Below, piece after piece: positions 14,701-22,365 of a DNA stretch of 24,273 nucleotides. The stretch lies in contig SFLE01000021.1 in assembly GCA_004553495.1 (NCBI GenBank), forward strand, positions 1 through 24,273. Reading direction: 5' to 3'. This stretch comes from Clostridiales bacterium (GTDB taxonomy: Bacteria > Bacillota > Clostridia > Oscillospirales > Oscillospiraceae). The position numbers and the translations under genes were made by a program. Under the pieces are notes generated by a model. It was given only the letters and a program-made list of their open reading frames with translations. It did no database searches and was not told where the DNA came from. The stretch's first letter is position 1. The number at the start of each line of letters is the position of its first letter.

Positions 14701-15567
14701 ATGGCTAATATGCGTGCCATACGCACTCGAATAAAGAGCGTTAAGAATACCGAACAGATAACCAAGGCCATGAAAATGGTCGCGGTGTCAAAGCTGCGCA
14801 GAACGCAGAACAGTATGCAGGCTATGCGCCCCTTCGCCGAAAAAAGCCAAGAGGTCATGGACACGCTGCTTTCCGGCTCATCGGGACTTAAAAACCGGTT
14901 CATAACTCCGCGTAAAGAGGTCAAAAAGGTCTGCTATGTCCTGTTTTTGGGCAATAGAGGACTGTGTGGAGCGTATAACAGCGCGGTTTTGCACTATGCT
15001 AATTCCGTCATAAAGCAGTCCGGCAAGGACTATGGTCTTGTCGTGTGCGGACGCTGGGGCAAGGATGTGCTTGCAAACAGCAAGCTCAATGTGGTGCACA
15101 CATTTTCCGAGCTCAGCGACACGCCCACGGTGGACGAGGCGCTTGAGATATCGGATTACCTCAAGGAACTCTACCTTAACGGGGAGTACGACGAGGTGCA
15201 TCTTATATACCAGCGCTATATAACCGCTCTGCGTCAGGAACCCACGGATGTCCAGTTTCTGCCTGCAAAGCCCGAAAAGAGTGACAGCGCAGGTCAGACG
15301 AGAGTGTTCATCTTCGAGCCCGATACTAACAGCGTGCTCGAGGGCGTTATGCAGCTTTATCTTAACAATAAGGTCATGAGCACGCTGCTCGATGCCAAGT
15401 GCGGCGAGCACTCCGCGCGAATGACCGCGATGACCGCGGCTGCGGACAGCACAAAGAGCCTCATCGCAGAGCTCGACCTCAAGCTCAACCGCGTGCGTCA
15501 GGCGGCGATAACGACCGAGATCTCGGAGATAGTCGGCGGCGCGTCTGCGCTTAAAAAGAAGAAGTAA
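14701..15567 (+). CDS. atpG: F1 subunit gamma of ATP synthase
   Basis: The 288-residue central rotor subunit has the typical start, MANMRAIRTRIKSVKNTEQITKAMKMVAVSKLRR. It has a Rossmann-like middle (YVLFLGNRGLCGAYNSAVLH) and the conserved C-terminal helix (SAQMTAM-like HSARMTAMTAAADS, then RQAAITTEISEIVGGA). The two terminal helices form the coiled shaft inside alpha3-beta3. GGAGGGG lies about 5 nt before the ATG. It sits 30 nt after the fusion gene in the standard alpha-gamma-beta-epsilon order. Confidence 0.95.
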   Translation: MANMRAIRTRIKSVKNTEQITKAMKMVAVSKLRRTQNSMQAMRPFAEKSQEVMDTLLSGSSGLKNRFITPRKEVKKVCYVLFLGNRGLCGAYNSAVLHYANSVIKQSGKDYGLVVCGRWGKDVLANSKLNVVHTFSELSDTPTVDEALEISDYLKELYLNGEYDEVHLIYQRYITALRQEPTDVQFLPAKPEKSDSAGQTRVFIFEPDTNSVLEGVMQLYLNNKVMSTLLDAKCGEHSARMTAMTAAADSTKSLIAELDLKLNRVRQAAITTEISEIVGGASALKKKK

Positions 15568-15588
15568 ACCCCTTTAGGAGGTAAGTTA

Positions 15589-16977
15589 ATGGAGAACGGA
15601 ATTGTCAGAAGGGTCATAGGGCCTGTCGTAGATGTCCAGTTTCCCTCCGGTAAAATGCCGGATATATACAATGCGATCGAGGTAAAGCTCTCTGACCGCA
15701 AGATCGTCATGGAGGCGGTCCAGCATATAGGCGATAACAGCGTAAGATGCATATCGCTTTTCTCCACCGACGGTCTTTCCCGCGGCTGCACCGCGGTCGA
15801 TACCGGCGCACCTATAAAAATGCCCGTCGGCGAGGCTACCCTCGGCAGAATGTTCAATGTAGTCGGCGAGCCTATCGACGATAAGGGACCGGTCAATGCT
15901 CAGGAGTATATGCCCATACACCGCGAAGCTCCCGCGTTTACCGATATTGCGCCCTCCACCGAGATACTGGAGACCGGTATTAAGGTCGTTGACCTGCTTG
16001 CACCTTATTCCAAGGGCGGCAAGATAGGTCTGTTCGGCGGCGCAGGCGTCGGCAAAACGGTTCTTATCATGGAGCTTATCCGAAATGTCGCATATGAGCA
16101 CGGCGGTTATTCGGTTTTTGCCGGTGTCGGTGAAAGAAGCCGTGAGGGTAACGACCTCTGGCACGAGATGACCGAATCCGGTGTTATCAATAAAACAGCG
16201 CTGGTCTTTGGCCAGATGAACGAGCCGCCCGGAGCGCGTCTGCGCGTTCCTCTGTCGGGTCTTACTATCGCGGAGAACTTCCGTGATGAGTCCGGTCAGG
16301 ATGTTCTGCTGTTCATAGATAATATCTTCCGCTTCACCCAGGCGGGGTCCGAGGTCTCGGCGCTGCTTGGGCGTATGCCCTCCGCGGTCGGCTATCAGCC
16401 CACCCTCGCAACGGAAATGGGCTCTTTGCAGGAGCGTATAACCTCCACCCGCAACGGCTCGGTAACATCGGTTCAGGCTATCTATGTCCCTGCTGACGAC
16501 CTTACCGACCCCGCGCCCGCAACGGCGTTTGCCCACCTTGATGCAACGACCGTTCTGTCACGAAGCATATCCGAGCTCGGTATTTACCCCGCGGTCGATC
16601 CGCTGGAGTCGACATCGAGAATACTCGATCCCAATATCCTCGGCAAGGAGCATTACGAGACCGCACGCGCGGTTCAGGCGGTGCTCCAGAAGTACAAGGA
16701 GCTGCAGGATATAATCGCAGTCCTCGGTATGGATGAGCTCAGCGTTGAGGATAAGGCGACCGTCAGCCGCGCAAGAAGGATACAGAGATTTTTGTCTCAG
16801 CCGTTCCATGTCGCGGAGAACTTCACCGGTGTCAAGGGCGCGTATGTCAAGATGGAAGACACCATACGCGGCTTCCAGGCGATACTCGGCGGCGATTGCG
16901 ACGATCTGCCCGAGCAGGCGTTCCTCATGTGCGGAACGATAGACGAGGTGCTCGCAAAGCGCGATCAATTCAAATGA
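15589..16977 (+). CDS. atpD: F1 subunit beta of ATP synthase (catalytic)
   Basis: The 462-residue catalytic subunit is of normal length. It shows the P-loop GGAGVGKT (150-157), the catalytic glutamate in GERSREGNDL (Glu182), LLFIDNIFRFTQAGSEVSALLGRMPSAVGYQ-type Walker B and hinge motifs, ALLGRMPSAVGY, and the DELS segment near 380 (LGMDELSVEDK) that touches gamma and epsilon. AGGAGGT lies 7 nt before the ATG, the strongest translation signal in the operon after subunit c. Nothing is missing, so the enzyme should be catalytically active despite the odd alpha fusion. Confidence 0.97.
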   Translation: MENGIVRRVIGPVVDVQFPSGKMPDIYNAIEVKLSDRKIVMEAVQHIGDNSVRCISLFSTDGLSRGCTAVDTGAPIKMPVGEATLGRMFNVVGEPIDDKGPVNAQEYMPIHREAPAFTDIAPSTEILETGIKVVDLLAPYSKGGKIGLFGGAGVGKTVLIMELIRNVAYEHGGYSVFAGVGERSREGNDLWHEMTESGVINKTALVFGQMNEPPGARLRVPLSGLTIAENFRDESGQDVLLFIDNIFRFTQAGSEVSALLGRMPSAVGYQPTLATEMGSLQERITSTRNGSVTSVQAIYVPADDLTDPAPATAFAHLDATTVLSRSISELGIYPAVDPLESTSRILDPNILGKEHYETARAVQAVLQKYKELQDIIAVLGMDELSVEDKATVSRARRIQRFLSQPFHVAENFTGVKGAYVKMEDTIRGFQAILGGDCDDLPEQAFLMCGTIDEVLAKRDQFK

Positions 16978-17010
16978 GATGCGCTTTGATATTCGGAAAG
17001 GATAGCTGCT

Positions 17011-17421
17011 ATGGCGGATAAGATAAATTTTCAGATAGCAACGGCGGACGGCGTAGTCTGCGACGCGATGGCAAGCTATGTGCTTGTTCCGCTCACCGAC
17101 GGTGATGCCGGCATCATGGCGAGTCACGCCGCTATGATCGGTGCGCTCAGAGAGGGCGTCGTGAAGTATGTCATCGAGGGCGAGGAGCACTATGCCGCAG
17201 TCAGCGGGGGAGTCGTCAGTGTTGCGGATAATGAGCTGATACTGCTTGCACGCACTGCGGAAAAGGCGGAGACGATAGACCTTGCCCGTGCTCAGGCATC
17301 CAAGAAACGAGCGAGAGCGCGTATAGACCGCAAAAACAGCGACATCGACCTAAAGCGCGCAGAGCTTTCGCTCCAGCGAGCCATCGCCCGTGAAAAGGCA
17401 TATCGCCTTATGCATAAGTAA
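17011..17421 (+). CDS. atpC: F1 subunit epsilon of ATP synthase
   Basis: The 136-residue protein has an N-terminal beta-sandwich (about 1-85, with VVCDAMASYVLVPLTDGDAGIMASHAAMIGALREG and YAAVSGGVVSVADNELILLA) and a C-terminal two-helix hairpin (about 90-136, rich in Arg/Lys/Ala). In bacteria the hairpin can extend into F1 and inhibit ATP hydrolysis, and its full length here suggests that function is kept. AAAGGAT lies about 7 nt before the ATG. It is the last gene of the operon, ahead of a strong terminator. Confidence 0.93.
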   Translation: MADKINFQIATADGVVCDAMASYVLVPLTDGDAGIMASHAAMIGALREGVVKYVIEGEEHYAAVSGGVVSVADNELILLARTAEKAETIDLARAQASKKRARARIDRKNSDIDLKRAELSLQRAIAREKAYRLMHK

Positions 17422-17428
17422 TAATCAG

Positions 17429-18940
17429 TTAGAAACGATGCTGCTCCATATGTGGAACAGCATCGTTTTTATTATCTGATACCAGCCGGTGCAGTGTATC
17501 CCGCCTTGCCTGATTTTTCCACTTGACATTTTCCCAGAACCTGCGTATATTATTAGCGAAGTCAGCTTTCCTTCCGACTGTTGGGTAATTGGCACCCTTC
17601 CTTACTGCAAGATGTGTCTGGCTTCTTTTTTCATCCAGATATAGAATCCGGTTGTCCGCTATTGCCTCCTGTATCGCAGACTGGACATTGCCTTTGGGAT
17701 ACACTGTGATTGCCTTATTAGCTTTCACCATTTTATCATTGGTTAGAGCCTTCGTATCCAGCTCCTCAATAACAACGCCGAGACCGCCCTGTGCTTTTAC
17801 ATCTGTGACAAGCACTATGCGGTTTTCTCTTTTGTTGCCTTTGCTCGGAGTGTCCGTAAAGGCGGCGATAGGTTTTTCCGAGGCGTTGAGAATGTCAACG
17901 AGACCTTCAAGACCGAGACCGTGATAATTTATCCCCGATCCGGTCGGTTTTCCTTCAAACACGGCTCTTTCCTCCGTGACCATGGCTCTGTATGCTTTTT
18001 CTGCCGGCATGTACAGGTCCAAGGCTTCGGCGCCTATCTCTTTGGTCAGGAAATTTGAGGTCGTGCCGATGTGCACCTCATTGCTTTTTGCGTCAAAGTC
18101 TCCGTTCAGCACAAGCTGAAGGTTAATTGGAAGATCGTCGTCAACGGAGTACCTATTGACATTTTCGGAAGAACTGCGTATAGTAGACTCATGAGAATCG
18201 TTTGTGATCCGGTTACCTACGGGGCCGGACAGACCGCTCAGGCGGCCGGCGATTCTCTTGTTTTTTATGTCATTCGTCAGGTCATATAAATGGAAAACGC
18301 CATCATTTTTAGCTCGTCCAATGTTAACTATGACATTATACATTTTCCCTTTGTATCGCACCGGCGCAAAGTAGTATGCAAAATAATCAAATTTATTATG
18401 CGTTACCTCTGAATCGTCAGCAAAATACTGTGCTTCCTGAACTATTCTCTCTATACTGGCTATTTCAGCGGTTTTTCTATCATTGGCTTTGTGGGCAAGT
18501 TCTTTTGCATCAGTTTTATCAACGATAACCGCTCGCCCATCTTACAAGGTAAATTTTCTTCCGCCGAGAAGTTCAAAAACATAATTTCTTATTGTGTTGT
18601 ATTTTGAATTACCCGAAGCAGCTATCAATCTTGCAAGTTTGCTATCATCAGATAAATCAATTACAGTTTCTTCACTATAGCTCATCCCGCTATCCGCGAA
18701 CACTGCATTCTCGTCTCCGAGATCGGGAGCTTTATTTATCCGCTCTTCGGGTGTCAGTGTTCGGCGGCTCGCTGCATCTCTTGCCTCGATCTCGCCAGCC
18801 GTGTTGCGGTACATCCTCTGATATTCTCCCTGTGTATCCGTCATTCTGCGGTCGAGATCGAGAAGATCACGAAACCATTTGTTTGGATAAAGCTCCTCGT
18901 AGAGCGCGTCTTGCTCTTTTTCGAGCTTCGCATAGCGTAA
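17429..18940 (-). pseudogene. Remnant of a phage/mobile-element large polyvalent protein (LPD3 + MuF-C-like)
   Basis: One minus-strand frame runs from the ABC gene's terminator to the ATP synthase terminator and is broken by a single TAA at 18544-18542. Reading through it gives continuous family sequence: RYAKLEKEQDALYEELYPNK and EARDAASRRTLTPEER first, then GGRKFTL*DGRAVIVDKTDAKEL and VTHNKFDYFAYYFAPVRYKG (LPD3-like). After that come ENVNRYSVDDD and a C-terminal piece resembling the MuF C-terminal domain (HGLGLEGLVDILNASEKPIAAF, NRIVLVTDV, ILYLDEKRS). Relatives usually have serine before DGR, so a TCA to TAA change would explain the stop. Such domains occur at the ends of very large phage and conjugative-element proteins. 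The N-terminal part is missing, the right end stops at a hairpin, and the piece is more A/T-rich than its neighbours. No RBS or promoter is seen. Confidence 0.75.
17433..17470 (+). terminator. Terminator of the ATP synthase operon
   Basis: A 16-bp stem with one C-A mismatch (17433-17448 with 17453-17468), a TATG loop and a TTTTTATT tail lie 12 nt after atpC. The element overlaps the last codons of the minus-strand phage remnant, so those codons derive from terminator DNA rather than the original phage gene. Confidence 0.92.
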
Positions 18941-18942
18941 AG

Positions 18943-18966
18943 AACACCGCCGAGAGGCGGTGTTCC
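18943..18966 (-). terminator. Terminator after the ABC transporter gene
   Basis: A perfect 10-bp stem, GAACACCGCC / GGCGGTGTTC, with a GAGA (TCTC on minus) tetraloop lies 8 nt beyond the ABC transporter stop. The minus strand continues with TTTA, a short U-tract, so efficiency may be moderate. The phage remnant begins right at its far side. Confidence 0.7.
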
Positions 18967-18973
18967 TGTTCTC

Positions 18974-21925
18974 TTATTCGGTTCTGAGTGCAACCACTGG
19001 GTCTTTATTCGCTGCGACCCTGGACGGGATCAGACCCGCGATAACGGTAAGCAGCATGCTTATCGCTATAAGCGCGAGCGCAGCCAGCGGCGGCAGCACA
19101 GCGTTTATCGAGTAGATGCCTGTGAGATGGTGAACGACGGCATTTATCGGGATACACAGCAGCATGGTAGCCAGTATGCCGATAAGTCCGGCTCCGAAGC
19201 CGACTATGACGGTCTCGGCATTAAACACGCTCGAAATGTCCTTTTTTGATGCGCCGATAGCGCGGAGAATGCCTATCTCCTTCGTTCGCTCAAGAACGCT
19301 TATATAGGTGATTATGCCTATCATAATGCTCGAAACTATAAGACTGATTGCGACAAACGCGATAAGAACATATGATATGACATCTATTATCGTCGTTACC
19401 GAGCTCATGATGAGCGCCACATAGTCGGTGTAGCTTATCTGGTCGGCGGGCTCAACGCTGTTGTTATAGTCCTCTATTACCGCTGCTACGGCGTCCTTTG
19501 CGGCAAATGTTGCGACATAGATGTTGACTCCGGCGGGGGAGTCGAGGTCAACATAGCCGAGAATGCGCAGGTTTTGCTCATAGCTCGAGCTTGAGAAGGT
19601 CTCGGGCATATACTCGTCATATATGAGCTTGTAGCCCTCGTCGGTGAGATAGCAGCTGTCAAACGCGGCGGCTAACGCGGATGCGGAGAGCTGCCCGAGC
19701 TGCTGCTTTACCTGATCGGCATAGGCCTCCTTTATCTGCTTGCTCAGCATCTCGCGCATATAGCCAAACAGCGTATCGTCGTCCATCGCTGTGAGCATAT
19801 CGGCATATTCGGGGTAGCTTTCGAGCACCTTTTGCTCAATGTCGCTCCTTGTAACTCCGCTGAGCTGCTCGTCAATTAAGGAGTTTACATATGCATCGGG
19901 CGCTGTGGACATATACCCTATGTATATCTCCGCTTTTTTCGCATCGTCTATGCCCGCGCAGTAATCTATAACGGTCTGCTTTATCTCGTCGGCGGTGAGC
20001 ACCTTGTCGGTCTCCTTAAACGGCAGACCGGTGAACACATCGTGCTGGGGATCCTCAAGCTGCTTTTTTACAAGCTCGCTCTGAGCTGTCTGCTCGACGA
20101 CATACTTAGTCAGCGCGTTAGTGTACCCGATGGCGCCGGTCATCATGCCGGATACCGCATCCGCGCTCTGACGCACGATGCCGACTATCTTGAGCTCTAT
20201 GCCGTTGCTGTACAGGGTCTTGAGCCCTAGCGGATCCGCGCTTATGTCCTTGTAAGCTCCGGTCTCGGGGTCATACTGCCAGCAGTCGGCAGGGAGGATG
20301 AGACTGAAGGTCTTTTTGCACACATCGGCATAGCTCCAGCTCTCGACCTTTGAGGTATCGACTTCCTCGCCGCTCATATATCCGGTCATTGCCGCGACCA
20401 TTTCGCTTGAGGACTTGAGACCTAGGGCGTACAGCACCATGTCCGAGACCTCGTTGTTCTCATCAACTATCAAAACTGTCTCGTCATAGTTCTGCGGCCA
20501 ATTGCCGTACAAAACATCGTACTGCTGCCGCAGCATGGGGCTTATGAGCCCATCGCCGCCCGGCAGCATCTCCTGCCACACGACAAACTGGCTCTGTGTG
20601 CTGCTCGTGCCGGACGAGGAGAACATATCGTTCATCGACTGGCTCACCGATTGCTCGGCATCCTCGCCGATAACGCCCGCACGCATTTTGCTCATGAGCG
20701 ACATGACATCGGATTTAACGATCTTGCCGTCGGTATCCTTGGTGTAGAGGTTCATCGGGAGGTTGTAGGTGTACTGAACGCTTGTTGCGTTTTGACTGAG
20801 CGTGGAGTCCTTTGACATCTGCTCGTCGAGGAAAACCTTCAGCGCCTTTAGATTGTTGCTCTGCACCTCGGCATTTGTCATGGTGTTCATCATTTCGTAC
20901 ATGATTGTGTTGCCGTACACAGCGTCGTTATCGTGCTTGTTTTCGGCGTTCTCGGCGTTTATGCCCATAAGGCTTGTAACGAGGGCGGACATATCTACCG
21001 TCTCCGCCTGAATGCTTATCGGGTAGGATGAAAGCGTGTCCTCCTGAACCTTGTCGATGTAATTGTTAACGCCTGTGGAGATAGAGAGGATGAGCGCAAT
21101 GCCTATAATGCCTATGCTGCCGGCAAACGCCGTCAGTATGGTGCGCCCCTTTTTCGTCATGAGGTTATTGAGCGAAAGCGAAAGCGCCGTGAGATAGCTC
21201 ATGGCGGTTTTCTGCTGCACGGGTTCGGAGACCTCGTCGTCGGGCGCGGTGTACGGCATGGTGTCGCCGGTTATGAGACCGTCGCGGAGGCGTATGATGC
21301 GCGAGGCATAGCTGTCGGCAAGCTCGGGGTTGTGCGTTACCATGATGATGAGCTTATCCTTGGAGATCTCCTTGAGTATCTCCATTATCTGCACGCTCGT
21401 TTCCGAATCGAGCGCACCGGTGGGCTCGTCTGCGAGCAGAATGTCCGGATCGTTTACGAGAGCTCGCGCTATCGCAACGCGCTGCATCTGACCGCCGGAC
21501 ATCTGGTTCGGCTTCTTGCCGAGCTGGTCGCCGAGTCCGACCTGCTCAAGCGCTTTCACGGCTCTCTCGCGCCGGTCTGCTTTGCTGACGCCCGATAGGG
21601 TCAGCGCAAGCTCTACATTTGCCAGCACCGTCTGGTGCGGAATAAGGTTATACGACTGAAAAACAAAGCCGATGGAGTGGTTGCGGTAGGTGTCCCAATC
21701 TCGGTCGGAGTATTCCCTGGTGGAGCGACCGTTTATTATGAGGTCGCCGTCCGTGTACTGGTCAAGCCCGCCGATTATGTTCAGCAGGGTGGTCTTGCCG
21801 CAGCCGGAGTGACCGAGAATGGCGACAAACTCGCTCTTGCGAAACTCAAGGTCAATGCCCTTGAGCGCATGAACAGTATCGTCGCCAACGGCATAATCTT
21901 TTGTAATGCCTTTTAATTTGAGCAT
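18974..21925 (-). CDS. MacB-type ABC transporter, fused ATPase and FtsX-like permease
   Basis: The 983-residue protein starts with a complete ATPase domain (about 1-220): Walker A GHSGCGKTT near 38, Q-loop FVFQSYNLIP, signature MSGGQMQRVAIARAL, Walker B DILLADEPTGALD and the H-loop MVTHNPE. A first membrane helix follows at about 262-283 and then a very large extracytoplasmic domain of some 560 residues. Three C-terminal helices (about 865-975) carry the FtsX-like motif (VLERTKEIGILRAIGASKKDI) and the closing PSRVAANKDPVVALRTE. MacB-type proteins work as mechanotransmitters or exporters of peptides, lipids or antibiotics. In Gram-positives many are linked to cell-envelope stress or peptide resistance. 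AGGAG lies 9 nt before the ATG at 21925, behind a good promoter. No two-component system is adjacent. Confidence 0.92.
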   Translation of the reverse strand: MLKLKGITKDYAVGDDTVHALKGIDLEFRKSEFVAILGHSGCGKTTLLNIIGGLDQYTDGDLIINGRSTREYSDRDWDTYRNHSIGFVFQSYNLIPHQTVLANVELALTLSGVSKADRRERAVKALEQVGLGDQLGKKPNQMSGGQMQRVAIARALVNDPDILLADEPTGALDSETSVQIMEILKEISKDKLIIMVTHNPELADSYASRIIRLRDGLITGDTMPYTAPDDEVSEPVQQKTAMSYLTALSLSLNNLMTKKGRTILTAFAGSIGIIGIALILSISTGVNNYIDKVQEDTLSSYPISIQAETVDMSALVTSLMGINAENAENKHDNDAVYGNTIMYEMMNTMTNAEVQSNNLKALKVFLDEQMSKDSTLSQNATSVQYTYNLPMNLYTKDTDGKIVKSDVMSLMSKMRAGVIGEDAEQSVSQSMNDMFSSSGTSSTQSQFVVWQEMLPGGDGLISPMLRQQYDVLYGNWPQNYDETVLIVDENNEVSDMVLYALGLKSSSEMVAAMTGYMSGEEVDTSKVESWSYADVCKKTFSLILPADCWQYDPETGAYKDISADPLGLKTLYSNGIELKIVGIVRQSADAVSGMMTGAIGYTNALTKYVVEQTAQSELVKKQLEDPQHDVFTGLPFKETDKVLTADEIKQTVIDYCAGIDDAKKAEIYIGYMSTAPDAYVNSLIDEQLSGVTRSDIEQKVLESYPEYADMLTAMDDDTLFGYMREMLSKQIKEAYADQVKQQLGQLSASALAAAFDSCYLTDEGYKLIYDEYMPETFSSSSYEQNLRILGYVDLDSPAGVNIYVATFAAKDAVAAVIEDYNNSVEPADQISYTDYVALIMSSVTTIIDVISYVLIAFVAISLIVSSIMIGIITYISVLERTKEIGILRAIGASKKDISSVFNAETVIVGFGAGLIGILATMLLCIPINAVVHHLTGIYSINAVLPPLAALALIAISMLLTVIAGLIPSRVAANKDPVVALRTE

Positions 21926-21961
21926 GAGGCGCGTCTCCTAAAATCAATGTATAATGCAGCA

Positions 21962-21990
21962 ATTATCGGCTTTTTTTGTTGCAAAGTCAA
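21962..21990 (-). promoter_or_regulatory. Promoter of the ABC transporter gene
   Basis: On the minus strand TTGACT (21990-21985), a 17-nt spacer containing a run of A's and GATAAT (21967-21962) lie 37 nt before the start codon. It is back-to-back with the tRNA promoter at 22036. Confidence 0.6.
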
Positions 21991-22035
21991 TAGATGTAAC
22001 AGAAAGTTCAGAAACAAATCCGCACTCTGCCGGTG

Positions 22036-22064
22036 TTGACAATTCTGCCGCCATGAGTTAGAAT
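22036..22064 (+). promoter_or_regulatory. Near-consensus promoter of tRNA-Arg
   Basis: TTGACA (22036-22041), a spacer of exactly 17 nt and TAGAAT (22059-22064) give one mismatch to the sigma-A consensus. The predicted start near 22071 is just ahead of the mature tRNA 5' end at 22076, as expected for a strong stable-RNA promoter. Confidence 0.85.
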
Positions 22065-22075
22065 AACCCTGTTAC

Positions 22076-22152
22076 GCCCTGTTAGCTCAGCTGGATAGAG
22101 CGACCGCCTCCTAAGCGGTAGGTCGGAGGTTCGAATCCTCTACAGGGTGCCA
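22076..22152 (+). tRNA. tRNA-Arg (anticodon CCT)
   Basis: The full cloverleaf can be folded. The acceptor stem GCCCTGT/ACAGGGT has one G-U closing pair. The D arm is GCTC...GAGC, the anticodon stem ACCGC/GCGGT holds loop CTCCTAA (anticodon CCT, reading AGG), and the T arm GGAGG TTCGAAT CCTCT has one G-U pair. Discriminator G is followed by an encoded CCA. It has its own promoter and terminator, so it is transcribed alone. Confidence 0.97.
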
Positions 22153-22184
22153 AAAAGCCGACAGCCTTTTGCTGCCGGCTTTTT
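22152..22184 (+). terminator. Terminator of tRNA-Arg
   Basis: AAAAAGCCGACAG pairs with CTGCCGGCTTTTT (22172-22184) with one A-C mismatch, a 7-nt loop and the closing T run. It begins at the final A of the CCA, so the transcript is little longer than the tRNA. Confidence 0.85.
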
Positions 22185-22287
22185 GCTACCCATTTGCAGA
22201 GATAAGGCGAGCTGCACAAATTGCGCGGCGGCGTTTCGTGAAAACTGACAATTGAAAAGTAGAGATAAATGATTTACGATAGACACA

Positions 22288-22325
22288 TAATATTTCCTAA
22301 GGAAACAAAAGCTTGCCTAAGGAAA
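22288..22325 (+). promoter_or_regulatory. -10-like box and paired 10-bp direct repeats before the hydrolase gene
   Basis: TAATAT (22288-22293) is a possible -10 box without a recognisable -35. Right behind it CCTAAGGAAA occurs twice, at 22296-22305 and 22316-22325. The repeats are exactly 20 bp apart, so both lie on the same face of the helix; the first copy extends to the near-palindrome TTTCCTAAGGAAA. Position and spacing are those expected of a repressor operator at the transcription start. The rest of 22185-22365 shows no gene. Confidence 0.45.
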
Positions 22326-22365
22326 TACAAGGAGAAATACTGATTTGATCGAAAGGAGAAAAAAT

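Noticed and set aside
22076..22152. tRNA-Arg as an attachment site for the nearby mobile-element remnant
   Set aside because: No duplicate of the tRNA 3' end or integrase gene was found in the window, and the remnant lies 3 kb away beyond an intact ABC gene.
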